A stretch of 64,000 bases of DNA from Aphanomyces cochlioides (GCA_019828595.1 JAHQRK010000007.1:372001-436000), one strand, 5' to 3'; positions 13,900-26,525 are shown, numbered from the stretch's first letter. Notes: generated by a model not told the origin, from the letters alone. A program made the numbers and translations.

Positions 13900-14122
13900 C
13901 TACCGAGAATTTCTCCACAGATTCCCATCGAGGCTGATGTGAGAGCTTTCGTTCTAAAACACGTATCTTCACGCCATCGGCAGAGAAAGCGGTGCTTACC
14001 GCAAAGGTCTCTCCTTGAGCTCCTTTTGATACTCCTATTCTCCAAGCCATGGTCAATACTGAGCTTTCCTTGGATGGATCTACCGCCGCAAGGTGCATTG
14101 TGACATCAATTGCCACCTTCAT
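13900..14122 (-). CDS. Possible first exon, hypothetical
   Basis: An ATG at 14122 opens a frame of about 75 codons with ordinary composition, ending near a gtaggc donor at about 13900. It could be the 5' exon of the Mpv17-type gene or of an unrelated gene cut off by the transposon starting at 14245. It has no membrane segment and does not look like an Mpv17 N-terminus. Low confidence. Confidence 0.3.
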
Positions 14123-14244
14123 CTTGAAAATTGACAAATGAGAGAAAACATATGAAAATTCCAAATATAGCCAATGAAATCGCTCCAATTAATAAACAAT
14201 TCTTATTTATTCTTATCCTGTTCATTTAATTTCATTGTTTTTGA

Positions 14245-16122
14245 CAGTGGACGAGAGCATCCACGACGCTTTTTTTCATTTTTCAAATTCTATTTCGAAA
14301 TTTTTGACGATTTTTTGCACCTATACGTAGTTTTTCATGCAGAACCCAAATCTGCAATGAACATCCTTTAATTCCTGATACCTTTCAAAATATAGTGCAA
14401 AAATGTATTTTCACATGGGTGAAAATACTCTATAACAATGTATACTGTATTAATTAATAAAATCATATAATATAACGTTTTGACAGGTCCTTCATGTAAA
14501 CAAAACTCTGTATATTAATATGAAGTGACTGGCTTGATTTCAAGAATGACCCCCACTGACTACGATGCCATACTTGACTTCGTGGCGAAGTCTCGTCCTT
14601 CTGCTTTAACCCTCGGCGAACGGCTTGATATATTGCGCCTCCAAGCACACTTTCGGCGTGAAAAACTTCCGAATCCATCCGGCCACATTGCAAAGATTTT
14701 GGGCCGTGGAATCAAGACAGTGCAGTCTGTATGGTCGGACTATCTAGCCCAGCAAGACGTGCTTGTTGCCCTCCCGCCCGTCAATCGAAAAAACCATAAC
14801 TCGCGCATTCCAAACACTAAGCAAGTCATGCAACAGGTTCTTGACTTTGTGAGAATAAGAAGGCTAAACCAGGAACGCGTCGTGGCCAAAGATGTCCTGT
14901 CGAGCTGGCTGACAGAGGGCACGTTTCATTTGATCCGCACAACGAAAAAGACGCATCAGCGGCTCTCCGTGCAACTCAAGCTTATCTCCTGAAGCATGGT
15001 TTCAAACGAGGAGCTCAAAGTGGCTCGTATGGATTGAGCAAAGACATCATCGTCAAACGAGTTAGGTATACTTCAATTATAAAGCTTTGATACTATAGTG
15101 TAGATATGTACATTTCATCGCGAAATCCATCATAGATGTGCCCAAGAGAACTATCGTCTACTTAGACGAATCGTTCATACATCATCACTATTCTCGGCAC
15201 AATGATAGCATCTATCGTCCCAATGACGACAAATCTCTCGCTCGCAAGCCTAAACACAAAGGAAGACGATTATGCTTCATTGCTGGGATTGTCGAAGACG
15301 GACCTGAAAATTCATGTTTCGTGGGATTGGAAATGTTTGAAGGAGGCCGGAAACAACCAAAAGACTATCATGGCATGTTTACGCATGATTTCTTTGTTGC
15401 ATGGTTTGAATCTGTACTGGACGAGTTGGAAAGTCTAAACAAGCACAATGTCATATTCGTCATGGACAATGCAAAATATCACCGAAAGAAGTCATGTGGT
15501 ACTCCCAATGGGTCTATGAAGAAAACTGATATGACTGATGCTTATACGTCGTATGGTCTTGCCGTCGATCCCAGATCATCAAAGGCTGTCGTTTGGAACA
15601 CCCTCAAGAGCTACTTGGACTTGAATGTTAAGCCCGAGATTAAGACCATGGCCATACATCGCAATCATTCGGTGGCTTGGACGCCACCATATCATTCCGA
15701 TATGCAACCTATCGAGCTTGTTTGGTCAGACGTCAAGGGAAAAGTCGGACGTCAATACACTGCAGAAACGACATTCGAGGATGTCCGACGCCGTCTTGAA
15801 CAAGCCTTCGATACTCTTTCAAGTCAAACCATCTACAATTGTATTGCTCATACAGAGAAGAAAATTGCCGAGATGAACAAGTACCTGGAAGATCTTGACG
15901 CGGCTGATGAACCTGTGTCTGATGGCGAAGATTGGAGTGGAAGTGAGATCACCTCCGATGACGAACCTGAAAGTTTATAGATTTTTAAATTTATATTTTT
16001 GATCATACAATTATGAAGGTTTTCTTTTTATACAACAGCTGTACGATGCTCTCCTGAACATTGTGAAAGCTGATATATTTTTTTAATAAAATAAAAAGCG
16101 TCGTGGATGCTCTCGACCACTG
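14245..16122 (+). mobile_element. Tc1/mariner-superfamily element with terminal inverted repeats and a DD82E-spaced transposase
   Basis: The ends are inverted repeats of about 30 bp starting CAGTGG, followed by A or T, then CGAGAGCATCCACGACGC, at 14245-14274 and 16093-16122, with one mismatch. The bases outside are tga on both sides rather than the usual TA pair. Inside are the two broken parts of a DDE transposase (14546-15980). The right end stops 31 bp before the NDUFAF7 start codon. Boundaries were read directly from the repeats. Confidence 0.85.
14546..15980 (+). pseudogene. DDE transposase of the 14245-16122 element, interrupted
   Basis: Part 1 (14546-14992) holds a helix-turn-helix-like N-terminus. 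It is followed by a frameshift near 14930, beyond which the other frame continues to about 15065. Part 2 (15138-15980) holds the catalytic core: first Asp in VYLDESF, second in VIFVMDNAKYH, and Glu in MQPIELVWSDVKG. By direct count 82 residues separate the second Asp from the Glu, far more than the 34-39 of most Tc1/mariner families. A DD82E family (Sailor) has been described, as I recall, and this copy would fit it. An acidic tail follows. The frameshift and unresolved junction suggest an inactive copy. Confidence 0.75.
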
Positions 16123-16153
16123 TGAACCAATCAAAAGGCAACTCAAAATCGAG

Positions 16154-17952
<1,799 letters not shown>

Positions 17953-18635
17953 ATATTCCAAACCTTAAAACTTTCTTTCATCAAGAGCGATTTGCTTTTG
18001 TGATTCGTTATGATTTTGAGGGAACATAGAATGCAATTGATATATTGCACACACACGACCCCCTTGAGATGCACCTGAACTGGCAGTTGTGCTGATAACC
18101 CAGTATTTCGGCGTGCAATCTACACCTTCTCTACTCCTTTAGTAGATAACTTGCGAACCAACTGAACGTTGATCAAGCCCTTCGAGGGGACATTGTGGAC
18201 ACTAAGCCAAGTTCAAAATCCAACATTCTCTCGATGACTGTAGTCTGAGCTATACAATAGCAAGATAGGGATCTACTTCACTGCAGTTATAAACTCTTCT
18301 TGAGGCAAGGTGGCCTCGGCGTGATGGGGGGGCGCGGGGGGGTCGTCCTGGTTTGATAAAACCTTGGATAACTTTATGATATTGTCTTTTTCACACAAAT
18401 TTGTATTTTTTTACCAAAATCGAATTCTATTCCAAATCGATTCGATCATATTGAAGTCAAGTATAAATGGAAAGTATGGCAAACGTCCCAAATTAATTAC
18501 ACGTGTGTCTGGGTGTGTTTTGTGTGAATTAGGTAAATACTCGATTCTGATTGGCTGAGCGATTTGCAGATCGATTTGAAAAATCGATACATCTGCTGCA
18601 TCTATGATAAAAACATGATCTTTTTGTATTAGAGT

Positions 18636-18756
18636 GTGATAGGAAATCTATCACAGTTGCCTGAAAAACATTTTCAAAACAAATTTTTGACTTGATTTCA
18701 GTATACAGATCTGAAATGTGCAAAATTCTGAGCAACTGTGATAGAGATTCTATCAC
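18636..18756. repeat. 121-bp miniature inverted-repeat unit with self-palindromic ends
   Basis: Both ends carry a 25-bp unit, GTGATAG, 4-5 variable bases, TATCACAGTTGC, at 18636-18660 and inverted at 18732-18756. Each unit is itself a palindrome (GTGATAG...CTATCAC). A lone third copy lies at 19460-19484. This is the form of a small non-autonomous transposon (MITE); I see no clear target duplication. Confidence 0.55.
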
Positions 18757-19459
18757 GGTTTCTCAGCAAACAAATATTGGCAGATATGAAGCTTCATTTA
18801 GTCGCCAGCATGAAGTCTAACAGAGAAACAAAGATGCTCTGAATAATTTTAACGTCTAGCACGGATATAAGCTAGGCTAGCTGCAGCAGAACATGACACC
18901 TGTTGACGTTCTATGCGCTCACTCGCCTGATTGTACTGTTAGAACATGTAAATGTCGAGCACAAAACACAAAGCATTGTGGATATCTTGAAAGCTATACC
19001 AATAGTCAATTAAGGCATAAACAAAACTGTAGGAGTCATAAATAATGACGACGGATGTGATCTCCACACCTCCGCCACTACCTCATAACCTTTGACGTTG
19101 CCAAAGTCTAAAAGAAATCTCGCATCCCCCTCTAGAAGTTGAACAGTAAGTAGTAGAGCAATAATCTATTGAGTCAGCCCACGCACAATAAACCCCCTCT
19201 ACAAGGTACATGGCTCATTCACTTAGATTGCAGCGTATGAGTTCGATGTGTCAATATTACTTTTGTATAGCCGGAGTGAGAAACGGCACAGAACAAAGAG
19301 ATACAGAAAAGAAAACTTTCGATTACAGTTAGCATGAAGGAGGACTAGGCATGATAGTACTGCTGGTATGAGCTTCTGGAATATCTGCACGAGGTTCATG
19401 TTGTGTTTTCGTCAAGTCAATCTATTTTATTAACTTCCAATCATATTGCGTCATTCGGT

Positions 19460-19484
19460 GTGATAGGAATCATATCACAGTTGC
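19460..19484 (+). repeat. Solo copy of the 25-bp palindromic repeat
   Basis: GTGATAGGAATCATATCACA followed by GTTGC. It matches the terminal units of 18636-18756, with one mismatch in the inner palindrome. Confidence 0.5.
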
Positions 19485-19874
19485 AGTCATTATATACGTT
19501 TCGGACCCCCCTCACAATTTGAGAGCAAATTATGGTCAAAATAAGGGCTCGTTATGCTCGCTTTGTACCTCAGCTGTTTATGACAACAGGCTGGAAAGTG
19601 TGTCACAGCTAAACGCATTGGACCACCAGACGCATTGAAATAGCGAAATTTGTTTATAATTACATAATGTATAGACACGACAGCAAACCGACAAATTTCG
19701 GACCTGTGATTGGACAAGCGACAATTTCAATTTTTTCTATTGGACAAAACTACTTCTTTCAAAAACCATTGGTCGTTCTTGTTGTCGCGGCAGCAACATA
19801 TCTTAACATTTAACATATCTTCAATTTAATTGGCCAATATTATATAGTAGTCTCGTTTCCACTCTTGTTTCGAA

Positions 19875-21329
19875 ATGGACGGTGGCCCCACGAAGCAAAC
19901 CATCCAGGAGTCTTTTCTTGGTGCGTCCACGAGGCGTACTTACAGAACATATCAGCAGCAGTTCTTGGTATTCCTGCATGAAGCTGACCAAGAAAGGGAT
20001 CCTCGCACAGCCACCAGTGAGGATTGCACCGATTTTCTCCACCACCTGTTCTTGCTCGGGAGAAAAGCAAGAACGATCGATTGCGCCAAAACAGCCATGG
20101 TTGCATATTTCAAACAGGCAAATGTAGTTCCAAATCCAGCCCAAGCCGTGGAAACTAAGCAATATGTCGTGGGATTACAGAAATACAACAAGCAAAACAA
20201 TCTCGACGACGAAAAAAAGGCACACCCTCTGAGTATTCACGAACTCTCCCTTCTGATGAACAACTTTGGAGACTTAAACCCGTTTCTCGGTGCAATGTTT
20301 CGATTTTTGTTCTCTGTTTGCTATTTGGGATGCTTTCGAATCAGCGAAGTTCTTTCTTTAAAATGGTGTGATTTGTCGCGAGCTGAATCCGAGACTGACT
20401 CATACGTTTCTGTCCGTCTGAGATAGCACAAGAAAGCGAGTGTGGAAAAGGAATGCCAAGTTTACCACCTTGTCGACGAATTATCGTATCCTTGCTTGCG
20501 AGTTTGTGGATTTCATCAAGAATACGTGTCTTCTGCGAGGGCAAGTATAACCAGTATCTCTGACAATGGCTATGTGTTCCCTCAAGTTATCAATCTTCAG
20601 TATGGTGGAATAAAAGTTTGTTGGGACAAAGCTATGGAACAAAACTTTTTGAGACGACAGCTCAATGATATTGTCGAGCGTTGCCCTGGTTTGTCCACGA
20701 AAATAACTTTGCACAGCATGAGACGTGGAGGTAGCTTCTATCGCGTGTTCGTGTCTCGCGAGAGACGCTTTAACTTTCGAGAACTTATGGCTTGGTGTCG
20801 TTGGAGTGATGTCAAGACAATGTGTGAGTATCTCATCACCAAGAACATAAGCGATGAAATTGACCCTCGAAATCTACTCAGTAGGCCAAAGTCAACAGGC
20901 TCGGTGTTGTCCTCCGAAAATGCATGCTCTGTTACAGCAGAGGCAGTGGCCGAGTATGTTGTTAAATTACTCCAGGAGCAAGCCGTCCTTCCTTCTGTAG
21001 CCAAGACATCACCTCCTGTCACCAAGCAAACTACTTTGAACTCGTATGTTGTGCCCAAGACCATTCCAACTGCAAGATCGGCAAAGGAGGCGTGGCAGCA
21101 GTGGTTTTATGCGGACGTTGCATGCGGTCGGCCTTGTGCGTTGAAAGATTTCACAAAGGCGATGATCAAAATGGACAGAAAGAAGTATTCTGAGCGTCAA
21201 ACGATTGCAGCAGCGTTTTCGAAGTTCCAGAGCTTTGATCTATTTGTCAATGTCTATGCTGGTCATACTGATACTTACACTAGCCTTCTCAGAGAAGTTC
21301 GCAGGCGAAAGAGTAATGGTTCATTGTAA
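19875..21329 (+). pseudogene. Crypton tyrosine recombinase, interrupted by one in-frame TAG
   Basis: The ATG at 19875 opens a frame broken only by a TAG at 20424-20426. The same frame continues to a TAA at 21327-21329, giving about 484 codons. The core-binding domain is residues 15-105. The catalytic set is present: Arg in CFRISEVLSLKW, His and Arg in LHSMRRGG, Trp in CRWSDVKTM and the nucleophile Tyr in MCEYLI. A C-terminal domain (about 395-465) with the spacing AWQQWF...KKYSERQTI resembles the GCR1-type DNA-binding domain of Cryptons. The TAG falls between VSVRLR and HKKAS, where a Trp codon TGG would be one base away. The second copy has the same TAG. Confidence 0.85.
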
Positions 21330-21567
21330 TATAAGTGTCTACTTGCTAAAAAGTTGGTGTGACGCGAATTTCCCAAGCTCGTCATGAGTAGAATCCGATA
21401 TATAGTGTTGTGTACGAGATAGAAGCATTCGGTAGCCATATTCGAGCGTTTGGTGAGATGCGAGGGTGTTAGATTTCCCATATGAGCCCTCAGCAGCTTC
21501 AAACAGTCTGAGGTACCATTCGGTGCAAGATTATCTGTAGAAACAAATCTGTTTCAAGCAGTGCAGC

Positions 21568-22235
21568 TTAGACACAAACGTTGCAGCCTTGTAAGCTTGA
21601 ACATTCGCCAAGATACGTCTGCAACACTACAATATAGTCTAACAAGAAAAGCTTACATCTCCGTGGCTCACAAGTTTCTGGCTTACAATTGACAAATGCA
21701 TGACTACGACCTTCGTTTTTAGTTGCCACCTCTACAATCTTACATAGATGGGGTTGAGAATGATGCGAGAAAATTGACCAAATTCTATATACAAGACTCG
21801 TGAATGCCACTCTCGATATCCCCAACAGAAATCAACCTGCAATAGTTGTGGAGTGCTAGCAAGCCGAAGAGATGTCGAGTCCGATGTGATGGCAACTCCC
21901 AATTGATTCTAGAGACTAGCTTTAAAAGGATAGTACATAGCATTCTTACTGTTTCGTCGACATGGCTCCATCGCACCTTGTCCTCCTCATCAGCCCGACA
22001 CTCGTGTAGCACTCTGCATCCTTCGAGCTGGCCTCACTGGTTTATTCTATCTTGAATTGTCGGGGTCATCTTGGCGTCAAAGATGATTCCATCAACGTTG
22101 GCAATAGCCAGGAGTGTTATCTCCTTGTCGTGAAGCTTGCAGACGCCATCGAACCTGTCTCGTGAGTGAGGCCATGGGTTTTTGGATCCAAATCATCTGG
22201 ACAGAGTCTCTACAGTGTAGGAAGTATAATCGTAA
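21568..22235 (-). CDS. Possible spliced minus-strand gene inside the Crypton
   Basis: Downstream of and convergent with the recombinase, minus-strand reading finds open stretches that join across a plausible intron (GTTGATTTC...TATATAG, about 21791-21837). The Cys-rich last exon (about 21790-21568) ends at a TAG and has QPHLCKIV and CKPETCEPRRCK. Further upstream stretches (to about 22235) include LHDKEITLLAIANVDGIIF. The start and middle exons are uncertain. Copy 2 (58651-59317) has the same stretch with a 2-bp deletion in a part that one model treats as intron. Function unknown; it could also be a decayed host gene picked up by the element. Confidence 0.35.
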
Positions 22236-22293
22236 TTTTGACCAATCCAAACAAAGTCGGATGGGGTTGTCGTATAACCCCTGTTATCTATAC

Positions 22294-22684
22294 GTGTAAT
22301 TTATCGTCAAACGACGATTGGTGAGTGTGTGAGATGTTTCTCAAGGTGAGGTATTTCAAATTGGTCTACGAACAGTCTTTCTTGAGCTTATGGCCTGTTT
22401 TCTTGGCGAATACTACTAATAAAATGGGCTCCCTGCTCAGGCAGTGAGCCTTCGACTCATGGATTCTTTTGCTGCAAGTCTTGTTGATTCCATTTCTTCC
22501 TGGGAGGTTGCTGTCCCTGAAAGTGTGGCCAAAGTGGGACGTGTAACAACCTGAACAACCAATGAAAGGGCAAGGTCCATTTCCTCCACAATTTCGAATG
22601 AAATCGACAATACCTTCAAAAATAAATATTGTATCGAATCTCAAAGTATTGCGACTTCCATTCGCATCTTTGAATTTGTCTGCG
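22294..22684. other. Spacer upstream of COA7-type gene
   Basis: About 390 bp between the Crypton end and the COA7-type start. No gene recognised; presumably holds the COA7 promoter. Confidence 0.4.
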
Positions 22685-23551
22685 ATGAGTGAAAAGAGCG
22701 CGGAAGAGACCAAGCGGTTGAACGAAGAGCTCCAGAAGCGCCACTACGAGTTCGTGTCCAATTGCGACGACGGCAATGGTTGGATCAGCCGCTCTGTCTT
22801 ATCTCTGATCCAATGCGCTTTAGGTGACGCGAGTGCATGCCACAGTTATGGCGAGTGGTTGGCAGTCGTGGACAAAAAGTACGACGAAGCTGCTGCAGTG
22901 TACAAGAAGAACTGTGACAAGAAAAACTACCCCGCTTCGTGCTTCAACTATGGACGATTTCTCTGTACGAAATGACTGGCTGCGAACTTATGTTCATGGT
23001 TTGTGCACGTTAGTGGCGGGCAAAGGCGTTGAGCTCAACGACGAAGAAGGAAGAAAGATGATGGGTATTCCATAGGCCATATCTGCTGATTTGACTTTTC
23101 CAATAGTGAAGTCTTGCAATGCTGGACATACGCACGGATGCCATCACTTAGGCATCATGTATCTTAATGGAATTGGAGGCGAAAAGGTAGCCACGGTCAT
23201 AATTTGTCCTCATGACGGTTGAAACTTTGTTAGAACGTGGAAAAGGGAATTGCTGCGATCGAGAAAGCGTGCAACAATGGCGAAGGCAGTAGCTGCTACC
23301 GCCTAGGAAGTATGTTTCTCACAACTCAGTCCAAGTATGGCATCGCTCGCAATGTGGTCAAGGCCAAAAAATATCTCGAATCTGCATGCGATGCCAACTT
23401 TGCGCCCGCTTGCCACAACCTTGCCGTGATGTATAAAACTGGCGATGGTGAAGTGAAGAAAGACCAGGCATTGTATGAAGCGTACAGCCTCAAGACGAAG
23501 AAACTGGCCGAACAAAGTGGTGCAGTCGGTGGTGGAGTTCGCGCTGCCTAG
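22685..23551 (+). CDS. COA7: COA7-like Sel1-repeat protein (cytochrome c oxidase assembly)
   Basis: Four exons (22685-22964, 23014-23064, 23107-23186, 23234-23551) join in frame to exactly 243 codons. The protein is built from Sel1-type helical repeats, each with a Cys pair about a dozen residues apart: CALGDASACHSYGEWL, CDKKNYPASCFNYGRFL, CNAGHTHGCHHLGIMYL, CNNGEGSSCYRLGSMFL and CDANFAPACHNLAVMYKTG. This regular Cys spacing and the length near 240 aa match COA7, a heme-binding factor of the mitochondrial intermembrane space that helps build complex IV. The N-terminus (EETKRLNEELQKR) is helical and has no signal peptide, also as in COA7. Introns are 42-49 bp. Confidence 0.85.
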
Positions 23552-23595
23552 ATGTATTATAACCATAACTCTCGATTGCCATACATCGTGCTTTA

Positions 23596-23990
23596 TCAGA
23601 GCGGACAAACAAATGCAGGCTCCTCATAGAGCATGCGTACTGATGGCTCACGTCCTCTGGCCAGTCTGAAAATGGTTTGAATGGTGAAACGTCCCTGAAA
23701 TCTGCACAACGACGGGCACGCAGTCAACATTTTTTTCAACTTTGAGAGTGCGATGTCGCTACCATACATGCATACCTCTTGGAGCTACAGGGATGGCGGA
23801 AGATTACAATCCTTTCAATTTGCATGTCGGGCAGGCTCTCTGAATCAACACGCTTCTGTCCTTGAGTCTGCAGAGGTTGCTGATAGACTATTTACTAGCT
23901 GTGTTGACGAGCTCAAGGTCTTTGGCTAGCTCGCAGCTCCTCTCAGAGTCGGTGGAGCTCCTGGTGCTCACTGGTATGATGGTGTTGGCA
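23596..23990 (-). CDS. Small spliced hypothetical gene
   Basis: Three minus-strand exons (about 23990-23896, 23867-23776 and 23701-23596) join in frame across GT...AG introns of 28 and 74 bp and end at a TGA at 23596-23598. The product is about 100 aa, with stretches LPDMQIERIVIFRHPC and GRFTIQTIFRLARGREPS. The start codon was not found, so a 5' exon may be missing. It is divergent from the membrane-protein gene at 24064. I do not recognise the family. The 28-bp intron is unusually short, which lowers confidence. Confidence 0.4.
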
Positions 23991-24063
23991 ACGTGGCGTC
24001 GTCGTGAGATACATGGGTGCTGTGGGATAAAATTCGGTCATTTTCTAAATAGGCCTTTTGAAA

Positions 24064-24435
24064 ATGGAAGGTTTGTCGTTGGCGACGTTGCCATGGCAAG
24101 TTGTGCTTGGCATTGTGATTGCCAACGTCGTGATTGATGCCATCGCCGGCGATATCCTCCGAGATCCTGCCACGGGTCGCATCAAGCTGTACATCGCCTT
24201 GCTGTCAGCTCTCAACGCGGCCATTGCTGGCATGGTGGCAAGCTATCTGCCACAAGAACATGAGGACTACCAAATGTACACGCTCATCGTGATGGGCATC
24301 TTCAGCGGTCCTGCGATCAACTACATCGTCGAGATAGTCTCGTCCGCGATTGACCCTGCTGGATCAAAGCCGAAACAAGTCGCCGAGAAGACCGACAAGG
24401 CTGAAAAAGCCAAGGAATCCAAGAAGGCCAAGTAA
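24064..24435 (+). CDS. Small membrane protein with Lys-rich tail
   Basis: An uninterrupted frame of 124 codons with its ATG at 24064. It has three hydrophobic segments (about 8-28, 38-58 and 70-92) separated by short charged loops, then a highly charged tail rich in Lys, Glu and Ala (about 98-123). A 4-codon extension upstream (second ATG at 24058) is possible. The layout suggests a small multi-pass organelle or ER membrane protein, but I recognise no family. It ends 1 bp before the broken acyl-CoA synthetase fragment on the other strand. Confidence 0.6.
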   Translation: MEGLSLATLPWQVVLGIVIANVVIDAIAGDILRDPATGRIKLYIALLSALNAAIAGMVASYLPQEHEDYQMYTLIVMGIFSGPAINYIVEIVSSAIDPAGSKPKQVAEKTDKAEKAKESKKAK

Positions 24436-24436
24436 A

Positions 24437-24759
24437 TCAGCACCGATAGGGACACGCAGTTATGCTTTCAACAAGACGATAGCGCTTATTGAACATTGAT
24501 GGAAAGCACGTTGAGATATGCGTAGAGCAGAAGCTCTTCTCGAACCCTGTCCTCTTCAACGGAGCAGGATCCTTGCGTCTTCGAAGACGCTCGGTCATTG
24601 CGAAGATCTCGCTTTCGACTGAAAATGGCGTCGAGTGCAACTTGATGGCTTTGATCGTTTCAAAGCCAAAGAGCTTGCCCTTCTTGCTCGCTGCGACCAA
24701 ATCTTTCATGACAGCAGCGACCATTCTTTGTTTTCGCACAACTGGACGAACGACCCCGT
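24437..24759 (-). pseudogene. C-terminal piece of a split acyl-CoA synthetase gene
   Basis: Minus-strand reading gives a recognisable synthetase C-terminus (VMKDLVAASKKGKLFGFE and IKAIKLHSTPFSVE) that continues the N-terminal part at 35269-37206. Between them sits the 10.5-kb LTR retrotransposon; the sequence CCCGT occurs at both junctions (24755-24759 and 35264-35268). Rejoining the flanks shows a frame change about 10 codons after the junction, and after SVE the normal FKLKR...C-terminal sequence is lost. The gene was therefore damaged in more than one way. Confidence 0.85.
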
Positions 24760-25031
24760 TGATGTGTCTTCGTAGTGGCGCCGCGCTAGCACCGACACGC
24801 AAAATGAGCCCCCTTGAGACTACACAGCAGATCGCTGTCCTGAACGCAAGGCCGTGAAATACAAACTGATTAACAACCTTAAAGCCAACGAATCCTAAGA
24901 TCTCATATCTTTCGAAAGATCGGATGACCATTGAAGATACGTTGAAAATCCGAACATGTACATAGGCAAGTCGGTTCGTCCAACCGACTGGGCATGCAAA
25001 TCAAAGTGAAACGAACGATGCTAACACATCA
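24760..25031 (-). repeat. LTR (3' LTR of the minus-strand element)
   Basis: 272 bp, ends TGATGTGT...ACACATCA, an 8-bp perfect inverted repeat. By eye identical to the LTR at 34992-35263. Confidence 0.95.
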
Positions 25032-25088
25032 GCACCCCCCAAGCCCAACCCTAGTTGGACTGACGAGCAAACCGTAAGCATCGGCCAT

Positions 25089-26520
25089 TCACTTCACGTT
25101 TTGGGATATTGGCGCTCGCTGTACCACAAACTTGCGGACGGCTTCGGGCACATCCTCCAGCAGGGTTTCTACTGGCTCCCACGATTTCTCGAGGTCTTCC
25201 AAGCCACGCCACTTGACTAATAATTGCCACTGCTTGGATGCGCGGTCGAATTTGCAGTCAACAAATTCTTCTACCTCATATCCACCATCCACATATGCAA
25301 TGTGATCAACCAAAGCTTGTGTCACTGCAGCGTCCTTGGCAGCATAATGCTTCATTCGAATGACACGATGCTGTCGCACCGAGCCATTGCGCAAGTCATC
25401 GACGTCAAAGACCCAGTCTGAGTGCGAACGAATAATTCGTCGATGTCCCAGCCAAGTGATGGTCAATTTGTTGCCCATGCCACGAGCTGTTTTTCCAACC
25501 AGTACATAGTCACCAACTTCAAAGTAAGCGCGTCTAATAGATGATTTCTTGTTGCGTCTGGTTCGCTCTTTTGTACGCTTTGTAGACGCCACAGTTGCCA
25601 TCCGACGATGCAATTGATCACGCGCTTTGGCCAATTCTCTCCAAACACCTTGACGCCACTTGAACAAGGTGTCTTCACTAATTTCCAGAATTTTCTCGTC
25701 TCGTTTGTAAGCGCTGAGAGCATTACCGGCAGGTAATTGAATCATTGCCGTAACAGGCGCAATACCACCATTTTTACACATGGGGTATGATTCAATGCAT
25801 GTTGGACAATCGGGAGCAACATCTGCGCTTGCTCAGGTGGTAAACGCAATTCAACCAACATTGTCTTCAATGTATTGCGAATCGTACGCATCTTCACTTC
25901 GACAGTACCATTGACCCAAGGGCAATACGCTGGAGAGAAATTGTGCGCAGACCCATAGAGACGACGCAGCTCCTTCATAACCTCGTTTTTATAATGCGGT
26001 CCTTGATCAGACATCCAAATGGGAACTATGCCAAATGTAGCAAACCACAACTGGAATTCTTCCACTGCGTCGAACACCTTACAACCCTCATGCCAGGTAA
26101 GTTGACAAAATCGCGACACGTCGTCGACGATCACATGAACATAACCACCTTGTACGGCCATAAAATCGCTATGAATTACTTGATTGGGTTCCCTGACGGG
26201 TCGTGGGACCATCTCACCATCCACACATAAACAATGCAGACAGTTTGCAACAAACGTTGTACAATCGGCCTCCAAACCACGCCAAGCAAAAACCTCGCGC
26301 AATGCTTGCGATGTCGCTTTGCCACCACGATGACCCATTGTGCCAGCGTGAGCAATAACTAAAAGTGATAACTGGAGATCCAATCACCATTAGGGATCCA
26401 AAGTTTTTCAGCAACTCGAAATACACCATCGTCACCCAGAACCAATTGGTCCTTCAATTTAGCAATTTCGCGAGGCCAATCTTTTTGAGTCGCTTGAATT
26501 TTCTTCGCATCAGGCCACTC
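25089..26520 (-). pseudogene. Integrase and chromodomain portion of the chromovirus pol
   Basis: The minus-strand sequence continues the polyprotein after the pogo-like insertion. It has the zinc-binding region (AHAGTMGH...CTTFVANCLHC), then the DDE catalytic core with Asp in VIHSDF, Asp in MSDQGPHY and Glu in NGTVEVK, then the C-terminal arm, and a chromodomain near the end (YEVEEFVD...LVKWRGLE...SWEP). The chromodomain marks this as a chromovirus, a Ty3 branch that targets chromatin. The frame shifts near 26385 and 25760. It ends with a stop at 25089, about 60 bp before the 3' LTR. Confidence 0.9.
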
Positions 26521-26525
26521 AAATA

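Larger units (their letters stand above)
17953..19660. other. 1.7-kb spacer without recognised genes
   Basis: No convincing gene on either strand. It contains an AT-rich stretch, a G-rich run near 18325-18345, and three copies of a 25-bp palindromic repeat (18636-18660, 18732-18756 inverted, 19460-19484) annotated separately. Confidence 0.5.
19661..22293 (+). mobile_element. Crypton (tyrosine-recombinase DNA transposon), copy 1
   Basis: The boundaries are where similarity to the second copy (56549-59374) begins and ends. Apart from a 195-bp insertion in copy 2, I saw only a handful of differences over 2.6 kb. The ends carry short inverted arms GTATAGA (19669-19675) and TCTATAC (22287-22293), as expected for a recombinase core site; there are no long terminal repeats and no TA duplication. 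The element encodes one tyrosine recombinase on the plus strand and possibly a minus-strand gene in its 3' part. Cryptons are established in oomycetes and fungi. Confidence 0.85.

Noticed and set aside
24760..25031. Duplicate host segment shared by 24760-25031 and 34992-35263
   Set aside because: The 8-bp inverted ends, the 5-bp target duplication and the gag-pol between them show these are LTRs.
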